A stretch of DNA of 64,000 nt, taken from the NCBI RefSeq assembly GCF_036174265.1, contig NZ_CP108055.1, positions 6,820,001 through 6,884,000 on the forward strand, in the 5' to 3' direction. Shown here piece by piece: positions 43,445 through 51,998 of the stretch. A program made the translations under genes and the position numbers. Every line of letters starts with the position of its first letter. Positions within the stretch are counted from its first letter, which is position 1. The notes below the pieces were generated by a model. That model was not told where the DNA came from and ran no database searches. It worked only from the letters and a program-made list of their open reading frames with translations. The DNA is from Streptomyces sp. NBC_00285. GTDB taxonomy: Bacteria > Actinomycetota > Actinomycetes > Streptomycetales > Streptomycetaceae.

Positions 43445-44425
43445 ATGCCAGGCGCCATCTATGCCGAAGGCCTGGTCAAGACCTTCGGCGATGTAAGGGC
43501 TCTGGACGGCGTCGACCTCGATGTCCCCGAAGGCACCGTCCTGGGCCTCCTCGGACCGAACGGCGCGGGCAAGACCACCATGGTCCGCTGTCTGACGACC
43601 CTCCTTCAACCCGACAGCGGCCGCGCGGTCGTCGCGGGCATCGACGTGCTCAAGAACCCCGACGCCGTACGCCGCTCCATCGGCCTCTCCGGCCAGTTCG
43701 CCGCCGTCGACGAATACCTCACCGGCCGCGAGAACCTCCAGATGGTCGGCCAGCTCTACCAGATGAAGGCCAAACCGGCGAAGGCCCGCGCCGCCGAACT
43801 GCTGGAGCAGTTCGACCTCGCCGACGCGGCCGACCGCCCCGCCAAGACCTACTCCGGCGGCATGCGCCGCCGCCTCGACCTCGCGGCCGCCCTGGTCGTC
43901 TCACCACCCGTGATGTTCATGGACGAGCCGACGACCGGCCTCGACCCCCGCAACCGCCAACTGCTGTGGGAGGTCATCAAGCAACTGGTCTCCGGCGGTA
44001 CGACCCTGCTGCTGACCACCCAGTACCTGGAGGAGGCCGACCACCTCGCCCATGACATCGCCGTCGTCGACCACGGCCGTGTCATCGCCCAGGGCACCTC
44101 GGATGAGCTCAAGGCCCGCACCGGCGGCGAGCGCGTCGAGGTCGTCGTGCACGAGCGCGAGCACATCCAGGTCGCCTCGGAGGTGCTGCGCGGCTTCGGC
44201 AAGGGCGACACCACCGTCGAGGACCACATGCGCAAACTCACCGTGCCCGTCACGGGCGGCGCCAAGCTGCTCGCCGAGGTGATCCGCGAACTCGACACCC
44301 GTGGCATCGAGATCGACGACATCGGTCTGCGCCGTCCGACTCTCGACGACGTCTTCCTCTCGCTGACGGGACACGTGGCCGAGGTCAAGGCCGAGGGAAC
44401 CGACGACAAGGAGGCCGCCAAGTGA
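43445..44425 (+). CDS. DrrA-type ABC exporter ATPase
   Basis: A 326-residue ATP-binding protein of the daunorubicin-resistance (DrrA) group. Walker A is GPNGAGKTT (residues 36-44), the signature is YSGGMRRRLDLA, Walker B is VMFMDEPTTGLDPR and the switch His is replaced by the group's Gln (TTQYLEEAD), which is typical. A C-terminal region of about 85 residues carries the group motif LDDVFLSLTGH. GGAG lies nine bases before the ATG at 43445. The permease start overlaps the stop (GTGA). The pair probably exports a hydrophobic drug or metabolite, under the repressor site upstream. Confidence 0.93.
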   Translation: MPGAIYAEGLVKTFGDVRALDGVDLDVPEGTVLGLLGPNGAGKTTMVRCLTTLLQPDSGRAVVAGIDVLKNPDAVRRSIGLSGQFAAVDEYLTGRENLQMVGQLYQMKAKPAKARAAELLEQFDLADAADRPAKTYSGGMRRRLDLAAALVVSPPVMFMDEPTTGLDPRNRQLLWEVIKQLVSGGTTLLLTTQYLEEADHLAHDIAVVDHGRVIAQGTSDELKARTGGERVEVVVHEREHIQVASEVLRGFGKGDTTVEDHMRKLTVPVTGGAKLLAEVIRELDTRGIEIDDIGLRRPTLDDVFLSLTGHVAEVKAEGTDDKEAAK

Positions 44426-45228
44426 GCGCCGTGAACGACTCCCTGGTCATCGCTCGCCGGAACCTGATCCGCATGACCAGGATCCCCGAAATGATCCTGT
44501 TCGGGCTGGTCCAGCCGATCATGTTCGTGGTGCTGTTCACCTACGTGTTCGGCGGGTCCATGCAGATCGGCAGCAGCACCGATCTGGACGTCTACAAGAA
44601 CTTCCTGATGGCCGGCATCTTTGCGCAGACCGTCACCTTCGCCACCGCGGGCGCCGGCGCGGGCATCGCCGACGACATGCACAAGGGGCTCATCGACCGG
44701 TTCCGCTCGCTGCCGATGGCGCGCGGCGCGGTGCTGACCGGCCGGACCGTCGCCGACCTCGTGCAGACGGCCCTGACCCTGCTGGTCCTCGCCCTGGTCG
44801 CCCTGCTCGTGGGCTGGCGCCCCGGCTCCGTGGACTCGACCAACTTCGCGAAGATCCTGGGCGGCTTCGGGCTGCTGCTTCTCCTCGGATACGCCTTCAC
44901 CTGGATCGGCGCGCTGATCGGGCTGACCGTGCGCACCCCGGAGGCAGCCACCTCCGGCGGACTGATCTGGCTCTTCCCGGTGACGTTCATCTCGAACGCC
45001 TTCGTGGACTCCAGCAAGATGACCCCCTGGCTGCGCCACATCGCCGAGTGGAACCCGTTCAGCGCGACCGTGCAGGCCTGCCGTCAGCTCTTCGGCGACC
45101 CGGGCCTGTCCCCGTCCGACGCGTGGCCCATGCAGCACCCGGTGTGGGCCTCGCTCATCTACTCGGTGCTGATCATCGCCCTCTTCAGGACTCTGGCGGT
45201 CCGCAAGTACCGGTCGGCGACGGCGTGA
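44422..45228 (+). CDS. DrrB-type ABC-2 exporter permease
   Basis: A 268-residue ABC-2 type permease with about six helices (residues 25-48, 63-85, 110-138, 144-170, 177-195 and 240-260). It starts with RNLIRMTRIPEMILFGLVQP, and the group's conserved DRFRSLPMARGAVLTGR loop is present. Its GTG overlaps the ATPase stop (GTGA), so the two are coupled. Together they form the exporter, presumably as two ATPases with two permeases. A strong convergent hairpin follows the stop. The substrate is unknown. Confidence 0.93.
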   Translation: MSAVNDSLVIARRNLIRMTRIPEMILFGLVQPIMFVVLFTYVFGGSMQIGSSTDLDVYKNFLMAGIFAQTVTFATAGAGAGIADDMHKGLIDRFRSLPMARGAVLTGRTVADLVQTALTLLVLALVALLVGWRPGSVDSTNFAKILGGFGLLLLLGYAFTWIGALIGLTVRTPEAATSGGLIWLFPVTFISNAFVDSSKMTPWLRHIAEWNPFSATVQACRQLFGDPGLSPSDAWPMQHPVWASLIYSVLIIALFRTLAVRKYRSATA

Positions 45229-45274
45229 CGCGGCGGCACAGCATGCGGCGGCACGGCATGCGGTCATGACGAAG

Positions 45275-45303
45275 CCCCCGGCGTCGCGAGGACGCCGGGG
45301 GCC
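45275..45303. terminator. Bidirectional terminator between drrB-like gene and greA
   Basis: GCCCCCGGCGTC and GACGCCGGGGGC form a perfect 12-bp stem around a 5-base loop, between convergent genes. Confidence 0.85.
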
Positions 45304-45333
45304 AGTCAAAGCAGGAGCAGCGGTCGGCCGGGG

Positions 45334-45834
45334 TCAGCCGTTGTAGGGCTCGGCCCTGAGGATGGTCACGGAGGCCTTCCTGCCGTTGGGCAGTTCGTAC
45401 TGCGCGTCCTCGCCGACCTTGTGGCCGAGCACGCCGGAGCCCAGCGGGGACTGCGGCGAGTAGGTCTCGACGTCCGCGCTCGCGTACTCACGGGAGGCGA
45501 GCAGGAAGGTCACGGTGTCGTCCTCGTCACCGTCGAAGGCGATCGTCACGACCATGCCGGGCGCCACCGCCCCGTCCGTCGACGCCGGAGCCTCGCCGAC
45601 CTTGGCCTTCTCCAGGAGCTGGGTCAGCTGGCGGATGCGGAGCTCCTGCTTGCCCTGCTCTTCCTTGGCCGCGTGGTACCCGCCGTTCTCGCGCAGGTCC
45701 CCCTCCTCGCGCGCGGCCGCGATCTTCGCGGTGACTTCCTCGCGCGCGGGACCAGACAGGTACGCCAGCTCTTCCTTGAGCTTGGTGTACGCCTCCTGCG
45801 TAAGCCAGGTGACGTCTTCGCTGGTCTGGGTCAC
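45334..45834 (-). CDS. greA: Transcription elongation factor GreA
   Basis: A 166-residue protein that inserts into the RNA polymerase secondary channel and promotes cleavage of backtracked RNA. The N-terminal coiled-coil has its acidic tip in AAREEGDLRENGGYHAAKEEQ, the key for cleavage. The C-terminal FKBP-like domain ends with PNGRKASVTILRAEPYNG. The length is close to other GreA proteins. The GTG at 45834 has GAGGAG upstream; the longer frame was rejected. The DUF4307 gene lies upstream on the same strand. Confidence 0.96.
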   Translation of the reverse strand: MTQTSEDVTWLTQEAYTKLKEELAYLSGPAREEVTAKIAAAREEGDLRENGGYHAAKEEQGKQELRIRQLTQLLEKAKVGEAPASTDGAVAPGMVVTIAFDGDEDDTVTFLLASREYASADVETYSPQSPLGSGVLGHKVGEDAQYELPNGRKASVTILRAEPYNG

Positions 45835-46001
45835 AGGTGCTCCTCGTAGGTACTGGGAATACAAGCATCGCCCTACCCAGAAGAATGTGCCTTCACGGAT
45901 GGGCGAAACCACGAGCCTAACAATTCAGTGGCCGAAGGGGGAGGACATAAGCCGTCAGACATACGTCTGCGCAGGTCAACGCCCAGGTATCGAGGGTGAC
46001 A

Positions 46002-46400
46002 TCAGTCGGCGTGACAGCCCAGCAGCTCGGCCGTGGTACCCCGGGCCGTCGTACGCAGTGTGACGGCCTTGTCGATGCGGGTGGCGTCGCCGGTGAAGCG
46101 GAAGTCGGCCCGGCCCACCTCTGAGCCGTCCGCCGCCTGGGAGCGGATCGTGCAGTAGCCGGAGGTGCCGGAGTCCTTGCGGACCTCCAGGTGCACCGTC
46201 ACCGCGGACGGCTGTGCGTCGAAGGTGATCACCTCGGCGCTGATCTTGTTCTGGCCGACGTAGTGATAGGCGAAGTAACCGATCAGGGCGAGCACGAGGG
46301 CGCCCAGCACGGCACCGGCGATCTTGAGTTTGTGGTCGGCACGCTCGTCCGAGGAGCTGCCGTAGCGGCCCTCGGGCAGCTGTGTGCTCGCCGTACTCAT
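46002..46400 (-). CDS. DUF4307 family membrane protein
   Basis: A 132-residue single-pass protein. The N terminus is basic (DERADHKLK), one helix covers about residues 30-52 (IAGAVLGALVLALIGYFAYHY), and a beta-rich outer domain follows with two cysteines (GYCTIRSQ, and LLGCHAD at the end) that could pair. The pattern fits DUF4307, found in actinobacteria next to mca. The ATG at 46400 has AGGAGA about seven bases upstream. It is divergent from mca, with 171 bases between. Function unknown; the mycothiol link is only by position. Confidence 0.85.
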   Translation of the reverse strand: MSTASTQLPEGRYGSSSDERADHKLKIAGAVLGALVLALIGYFAYHYVGQNKISAEVITFDAQPSAVTVHLEVRKDSGTSGYCTIRSQAADGSEVGRADFRFTGDATRIDKAVTLRTTARGTTAELLGCHAD

Positions 46401-46571
46401 GATCGTCTCCTGGGAAACCAAGGCCGTGGAATTAATCGCCTCCCGATTCGGTCACTATAGAAGCCTGCCCCCGCGGCGAGACCACCGCCCCTCGACGACG
46501 TCCCTGCGGGACGGCACCTAATGAAATGCGCCCGAAGACACCGGGGGCGCCGACTTACTGAGGATTGAGTC

Positions 46572-47453
46572 TTGACTGACCAGTTGCGACTGATGGCCGT
46601 GCACGCCCACCCCGACGACGAGTCGAGCAAGGGTGCGGCCACCATGGCGAAGTACGTGTCCGAGGGGGTGGACGTGCTGGTCGTGACCTGCACGGGCGGG
46701 GAGCGCGGCTCCATCCTCAACCCGAAGCTTCAGGGTGACGCGTACATCGAGGAGCACATCCACGAGGTACGCAAGAAGGAGATGGACGAGGCCCGCGAGA
46801 TCCTCGGCGTGGGGCAGGAATGGCTCGGCTTCGTGGACTCCGGCCTGCCCGAGGGCGACCCGCTGCCGCCGCTGCCCGAGGGCTGCTTCGCCCTGGAGGA
46901 CGTGGACAAGGCGGCCGGCGAACTGGTGAGGCAGATCCGCTCCTTCCGTCCCCAGGTGATCACCACCTACGACGAGAACGGCGGCTACCCGCACCCCGAC
47001 CACATCATGACGCACAAGATCTCGATGGTGGCGTTCGAGGGTGCGGCGGACACCGAGAAGTTCCCCGAGTCCGAGTACGGCCAGGCCCACCAGCCGCAGA
47101 AGCTCTACTACAACCAGGGCTTCAACCGTCCCCGCACCGAGGCGCTGCACAACGCGCTGATCGCGCGCGGCCTGGAGTCGCCGTACGGGGACTGGCTCAA
47201 GCGCTGGGACGACTCGCCGATGCGCGACCGCACGCTGACCACGCATGTTCCGTGCGCCGAGTTCTACGAGATCCGTGACAAGGCCCTGATCGCGCACGCC
47301 ACGCAGATCGACCCGGACGGGGGCTGGTTCAAGGTCCCGCTGGACCTTCAGAAGGAGGTCTGGCCGACGGAGGAGTACGAGCTCGCGAAGTCCCTCGTCG
47401 ATACCTCCCTCCCCGAGGACGACCTCTTTGCGGGCATCCGCGACAATGCCTGA
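46572..47453 (+). CDS. mca: Mycothiol S-conjugate amidase
   Basis: A 293-residue zinc amidase that cleaves mycothiol conjugates of electrophiles and toxins, giving mercapturic acids that are exported. The zinc motif AHPDDE (His11-Ala-His13-Pro-Asp15-Asp16) and the second site YPHPDHIMTH (His141, Asp143 and His144) are intact. Other family motifs are CTGGERGSILNP and NQGFNRPRTEA. The start codon is TTG, with GAGGATTGAG upstream. It is the strongest proof that the host is a mycothiol-producing actinobacterium. The small gene after it begins two bases beyond the stop. Confidence 0.96.
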   Translation: MTDQLRLMAVHAHPDDESSKGAATMAKYVSEGVDVLVVTCTGGERGSILNPKLQGDAYIEEHIHEVRKKEMDEAREILGVGQEWLGFVDSGLPEGDPLPPLPEGCFALEDVDKAAGELVRQIRSFRPQVITTYDENGGYPHPDHIMTHKISMVAFEGAADTEKFPESEYGQAHQPQKLYYNQGFNRPRTEALHNALIARGLESPYGDWLKRWDDSPMRDRTLTTHVPCAEFYEIRDKALIAHATQIDPDGGWFKVPLDLQKEVWPTEEYELAKSLVDTSLPEDDLFAGIRDNA

Positions 47454-47454
47454 C

Positions 47455-47706
47455 ATGAGCGCAAGCGCAAGCCTGGCAATGACGCACCTCGCGACCCTCG
47501 CCCAGGAGGTCGACGAGGACAAGGTCACCCCCGGCGTCCTCGGCTTCATCGTCTTCGCGGCGATGGCCCTGGCGGTGTGGGTCCTGATGAAGTCCATGAG
47601 CAAGCACATGGGCAAGGTCGACTTCAAGGAGAACCCGGACGAGGGGGCCTCCGAGGAGGGCGCCGGCACGGGTTCCTCCGGCAAGGCCTCACCCGCGAAG
47701 GGCTGA
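47455..47706 (+). CDS. Small membrane protein downstream of mca (83 aa)
   Basis: An 83-residue protein with one helix (about residues 27-47, VLGFIVFAAMALAVWVLMKSM) and a long acidic, Gly/Ser-rich tail. The helix is preceded by DEDKVTP. It begins one base after the mca stop region, so the two are one operon, as in other actinobacteria (recalled). A second ATG at residue 9 is also a possible start. The tail is predicted to lie inside. Function unknown. A big inverted repeat follows. Confidence 0.72.
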   Translation: MSASASLAMTHLATLAQEVDEDKVTPGVLGFIVFAAMALAVWVLMKSMSKHMGKVDFKENPDEGASEEGAGTGSSGKASPAKG

Positions 47707-47790
47707 ACCGCAAGCCCCCGGCCTGCGGTCGCCGACGGCGGGAAGGGGGCGGTCAGGTTGTCGGGCGGGTGCGGGCCGGTGGGGGCTGGT

Positions 47791-47919
47791 CGCGCAGTTC
47801 CCCGCGCCCCTAAAGGCAGTGGGCGCAGGCCACGTAAGCCACACCGCGCCCGCGGCCCCGACCCACCCACCGCACCCGAAGCGGCACCGCAGGCGCAACA
47901 GGGGCGCGGGGAACTGCGC
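47791..47919. repeat. Dispersed intergenic inverted repeat, copy 4
   Basis: CGCGCAGTTCCCCGCGCCCC (47791-47810) and the matching arm GGGGCGCGGGGAACTGCGC (47901-47919) enclose about 90 bases. The 25 bases before the left arm match copy 3. It lies between convergent genes (mca operon and the STAND/TPR gene) and could end both transcripts. Confidence 0.85.
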
Positions 47920-47949
47920 ACAACGCCCGCCCCCACCGGCCCCAGGGAC

Positions 47950-50900
47950 TCAGTGGGCCGGCGCGACCGCCACCCCCATCACCTCCCGGGCATGCCGGTT
48001 CGGCACCATCCCCAGCCGCCAGGCCTGCCACCCGGCCTCCAGGTTCACGCCGCGTTCCAGCAGCAGCCCGTAGGCCCCCACGTAGTCGTCCAGCTTGTCG
48101 TCCCGTGTCCCGTGCCCGCGGCGCCCCAGCTCCGCCAGCTCCTCCTGGGCGACAGCCGCGCCGATCTCCACGCCCCCCGGTGCCGCGTACGGCAGCAGGG
48201 TGCAGCGCAGGAAGCGGGCCCAGTCCTCGCCCCGCTGGTCGCCGTAGGAGGCGAAGAGGGCGGCCGCCTCATCGCACAGGGACAGGGCCTGGGGGGTACG
48301 GCCGTTGCCGGCGTCGACCACCGCCAGTTCGAGGGCGGTCCAGGCCTCGCCGTGGGCGACGCCGATGCGCTGGAAGTCGGCGCGGGCGTCGACCAGCAAC
48401 TGCCTGGCGAAGCCGGAGTTGCGCAACGAGCCCGTCTGCGCGGCGCGTTGGTCGCGTGTCACGCGGGCCGAGTGGTGGCGGGCGCAGGCCAGGCCGTAGA
48501 CGTCGCGCATGCGGGAGAACATGGTGCGCGAGCGTTCCAGTTCCCGGACCGCGAGGTCCAGGTTGCCCGTCTCCTCCAGCGCCTGCCCCAGGTAGTAGAC
48601 CGTCCAGGCCTCGCCTCGCGCGTCCTCGTTGTCGCGGTGGCGGGAGGCCGCCTGGCGCAGACCGTCGACCGCCGGAGACGGGTCACCGGCCACCAGGCGG
48701 GCCCTGGCCAGCTGGGTCAGCGCCCAGGCCTCGCCACGGGCGTCGCGGGTGCGGCCGTACAGGTCGAGGGCGGTTCGCAGTTCCTTCTCCGCGCGCGGTA
48801 CGTCACCCATGCGCAGCCCCAGTTGGCCGAGCTGGAAGTGGGCCCAGGCCTCGCCGTGCACGGATTCACCGGCGCGGTGCAGGACCAGGGAGCGGGTGAG
48901 GAGGTCGAGGGACTCGGCGACGCGGCCACGGTCGCGTTCGACCGCCGCCAGGGCGTGCATGGTCCAGGCCCGGTCCGTGGCCAGTTCGGGAGGCGCCTGG
49001 AGGTCCAGGGCCTCCTGGAGTCTCGCCGCCGCCTCGGTCAGCTGGCCCTGGTGGTGGAGGGTGATGCCCAGGGAGCACAGGGCGCGGGCGGCGCCCGCGT
49101 CGTGGTGGGCCTCCATGTAGAGGTCGACCACCGACGTCAGGGTGGTACGGGCCTTGTCCAGCTCGCCCAGCTGGCGGGCGGCTATGCCCGTGCGCCACTG
49201 CACCGACCGGAGCAGCAGCCCCTGGTCCACGGCCTGCGCCAACTCACTGATCTCACCCAGGCGGTAGAGGTCGCCCCGGAGAAGGCAGTAGTCGCACAGT
49301 GCGCCCAGAAGGTTCAGGACCGCCCCCTGGTTGACGCCCTCCGCGTGTCTGAGCGCCGCCGTGATGAAACTCGACTCGTCGTCGAGCCAGCGCAGCGCCT
49401 CGTCGAGTGAGGTGAAGCCGTGCGGGCTGAAACGGTCCGAGCGGGTCGACATGTTGCCGTCGACCAGGCGCAGCACGGAGTCGGCGAGATCGGCGTAGTT
49501 GACGATGAGACGTTCCTGCGCGGCCGTGCGCTCAGCCGCTTCCTCCTCGTCCAGCAGTCTGGCCTGGGCGAAGGCGCGGACCACGTCGTGGACGCGGTAA
49601 CGGCTGCCGCGGACGTGGTCGATCAGGCCCGCGCGGGCCAGCGCGACCAGATGCCGGGTCGCCTCCGTCTCGTCGGTGGCCAGCAGCGCGGCCGCCGCGG
49701 CGGCACCGAGCGAGGCCCGGCCGGCCAGCGCGAGGCGGCGCAGAAGCCGGCGGGCCGGTTCCGACTGGTCGGTGTAGCGCAGCCACAGCACGCGTTCGAC
49801 GGGTTCGACGGGGCCGTACGCGCCGAGGTCCGTGGCCAGTTGGCGGGGGGAGCGGGCGCCCAGTGAGGAGCCCGCTATGCGCAGGGCCAACGGGAGCCCG
49901 CCGCACAACTCCCTGATGAGGTCGGCGGACTGGGCGTCGTAGGGGCCGGTGCCGGACTCCGCGGCCGCGTCCAGAAGCTCCTCGGCGCCCGCCGCGTCCA
50001 GGGCGGCGACCGGGAGTTCGTGCACCTGGGCGGCGAGGTCGGACGGCAGGGCCAGCGGCTCGCGCGCGGTGACCAGGACCAGGCTGTCGGAGCGCTCGGG
50101 GACCAGGACACGGACCTGCTCGGCGTCGGAGGCGTCGTCCAGCACGATCGTCACCGGCAGGCCTCTGAGGTGCTGGTGGTACAGCTCGCTCAGCCGCTTG
50201 ACCTGCTGGTCCGGCGACGAACGCTCACGGAACAGCAGTTGTTCGCGCGGGGCGCCGAGCCGGTTCAGCAGATGCAGCAACGCGTCGCGTGTGGGGAGCG
50301 GGGACTCTTCCGGGCTGTCGCCGCGCAGATCCACCACGCAGGCGCCGCGGAAGTAGTCCTTCAGGTCGTGTGCCGCGCGGACCGCGAGTGCCGTACGGCC
50401 GCTGCCGGGCGGGCCGTGCAGTACAACCACCGTGGGCCGGGTCTCGGTGGTCGCGCGCGAGGCCTGCACCCACTGCCGGATGCGGCCCATCTCGGTACGG
50501 CGGTCCGCGAACTCACTGATCGGCGCGGGGAGTTGGTTGAACGACTGCTCCAGCACGCTCCTTCCGCGGGCCGCGGCACTCTTGTCCGCGCCGCGCAGCC
50601 GCGGGCCCGGTTTCTTCGGGCCGGTGGACGCGCTGAGCACCCGCTGCTGGTCGAGGAAGGGCCGGATGCCCCGCACCTCCAGGGCCGTCAGCCACTGGAG
50701 CCGCAGTTGTTCCGGGCCGCCGGGCTGGCCGATCGCGCCCGCCCGGTGGTGCGCGGCGGGGAGATGCGAGCCGGCCACCTTCACGACGGTCGCCGCCGCG
50801 GCCACGACTCCCACGGCCACGCCCGCGCCCAGCGCGGTGCCCGTGTCGGTGCCCAGTGCCAGGTCGGCGACGGCGGCCGCCACCGCGGCGACTGCCGCCA

Positions 50901-51150
50901 CCAGCAGGGGAGTTCCGGACGCCTCCTTCGAGTACCGCTGGCCGAAGGTGAGTTGACCCACCTGCGTCTCGTCCAGGGCGCGCGTGTACGTCTCGTACTC
51001 CTCGGCGGCCGTCTGCGCCATCGCGTCCAGCGATCCGCGGGCCCGGGACAGCAGTACGGCGCCGTCGACACGCCCGCCCGACCGCCGCACCTCCTCCTCC
51101 ACGGCCCTGGCCAACAGCCGTTCGGCTTCCGCCCGATGGCTGTCCCGCAT
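47950..51150 (-). CDS. AfsR-like STAND/TPR protein without DNA-binding domain
   Basis: A 1,066-residue protein. Residues 1-75 are helical and charged. Two hydrophobic segments follow (about 81-99 and 107-125), which would anchor it in the membrane. The NTPase (NB-ARC-like) part begins near 208. Its P-loop reads GPPGSGRTA (246-254), with Arg in place of the usual Lys, and further motifs are TIVLDDASDAEQVR and LCGGLPLALRIAGS. From about 590 the rest is TPR-like, with repeated RGEAW and HGEAW words in six units. There is no SARP winged helix. The ATG at 51150 has GGAGGGGGAA upstream. It is likely a signalling scaffold in the AfsR family; the role is unknown. Confidence 0.85.
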   Translation of the reverse strand: MRDSHRAEAERLLARAVEEEVRRSGGRVDGAVLLSRARGSLDAMAQTAAEEYETYTRALDETQVGQLTFGQRYSKEASGTPLLVAAVAAVAAAVADLALGTDTGTALGAGVAVGVVAAAATVVKVAGSHLPAAHHRAGAIGQPGGPEQLRLQWLTALEVRGIRPFLDQQRVLSASTGPKKPGPRLRGADKSAAARGRSVLEQSFNQLPAPISEFADRRTEMGRIRQWVQASRATTETRPTVVVLHGPPGSGRTALAVRAAHDLKDYFRGACVVDLRGDSPEESPLPTRDALLHLLNRLGAPREQLLFRERSSPDQQVKRLSELYHQHLRGLPVTIVLDDASDAEQVRVLVPERSDSLVLVTAREPLALPSDLAAQVHELPVAALDAAGAEELLDAAAESGTGPYDAQSADLIRELCGGLPLALRIAGSSLGARSPRQLATDLGAYGPVEPVERVLWLRYTDQSEPARRLLRRLALAGRASLGAAAAAALLATDETEATRHLVALARAGLIDHVRGSRYRVHDVVRAFAQARLLDEEEAAERTAAQERLIVNYADLADSVLRLVDGNMSTRSDRFSPHGFTSLDEALRWLDDESSFITAALRHAEGVNQGAVLNLLGALCDYCLLRGDLYRLGEISELAQAVDQGLLLRSVQWRTGIAARQLGELDKARTTLTSVVDLYMEAHHDAGAARALCSLGITLHHQGQLTEAAARLQEALDLQAPPELATDRAWTMHALAAVERDRGRVAESLDLLTRSLVLHRAGESVHGEAWAHFQLGQLGLRMGDVPRAEKELRTALDLYGRTRDARGEAWALTQLARARLVAGDPSPAVDGLRQAASRHRDNEDARGEAWTVYYLGQALEETGNLDLAVRELERSRTMFSRMRDVYGLACARHHSARVTRDQRAAQTGSLRNSGFARQLLVDARADFQRIGVAHGEAWTALELAVVDAGNGRTPQALSLCDEAAALFASYGDQRGEDWARFLRCTLLPYAAPGGVEIGAAVAQEELAELGRRGHGTRDDKLDDYVGAYGLLLERGVNLEAGWQAWRLGMVPNRHAREVMGVAVAPAH

Positions 51151-51322
51151 GTGACTTCCCCCTCCGGCGGCAACGGCTTTCTTGGTCAAGTGTGCGGCTG
51201 ACGGGGCATCGGGGCGAGAGGGCGGGGGTGCCGCGTCGCCGTGAAGGGTTGGTGAATCGATGCTGTGGGCCCTCTGTGTGGCTATCGTGATCACAGACAT
51301 CACGGGGAAAGACGGGGAACAC

Positions 51323-51970
51323 ATGACTGCGGAACACACCGCGCCGACGAGCCCGCCGCAGGGGCCTCACCAGCAGCCGCGCTGGGCCTGGTGGGTCGTC
51401 GGGATCGTCGTACCGGTCGCGGGAATCCTCGTCACGGTGCTGTTGAGCAACCCGGGTTCGTCGGGCGACGACAAGAGCGACAAGGGTGCCGGCGTGGCCG
51501 GGAGCGTACGGTCGGAGCCCACCACCTCGTCGTCGTCCGCCTCCTCGGGGAGGCAGCCCGCGAGCGGCGCGCCGGCCGGCCGGGTGCGGTTCGGCCCGGC
51601 CGTCGTGGACGCCGACACCACCAACTCGGGGTCGTACATCGAACTCGACACGTCCCAGCCGATCGTGTCGGGCACGGACATCAAGGGCGGCGACATCATC
51701 TTCGGGGCGTCCATCGGCGACCCCAACCTCTTCGTGCCCGGTTCCGCCTCCAACCTGGCCCGGATGCCCGCCTCGGGGGCCGCGCCGACGGCCGAGGAGT
51801 GCGCCGAGAGCGTCGACCGCAACGACACCTACACGGCGAACGTGAAGCGGGGTGACCGTTTCTGCCTGCGGACCGACGAGGGCCGGGTCGCCTACCTCCG
51901 CGTCGTCACCGCACCGAGCAGCGGCACCGGAAAGCTCGACGTCACGGTGTGGGAGACACCTGACGCCTGA
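51323..51970 (+). CDS. Membrane-anchored secreted protein (215 aa)
   Basis: A 215-residue protein. The cytoplasmic N terminus (about 20 residues, with Pro and His) leads to a helix at about residues 21-43 ([19 protein letters not shown]), then a Ser/Gly/Asp linker and an outer beta-rich domain with two cysteines (AEECAESV and DRFCLRTDE). It is divergent from the STAND/TPR gene, 172 bases away, and ends 28 bases before the thioredoxin-domain gene. The shared promoter region and both being membrane proteins suggest a link, which is inference. The ATG at 51323 has GGGGAA upstream. I recognise no family. Confidence 0.72.
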   Translation: MTAEHTAPTSPPQGPHQQPRWAWWVVGIVVPVAGILVTVLLSNPGSSGDDKSDKGAGVAGSVRSEPTTSSSSASSGRQPASGAPAGRVRFGPAVVDADTTNSGSYIELDTSQPIVSGTDIKGGDIIFGASIGDPNLFVPGSASNLARMPASGAAPTAEECAESVDRNDTYTANVKRGDRFCLRTDEGRVAYLRVVTAPSSGTGKLDVTVWETPDA

Positions 51971-51998
51971 CTCCGCGGTACTGCGGCAGGATGGACCC

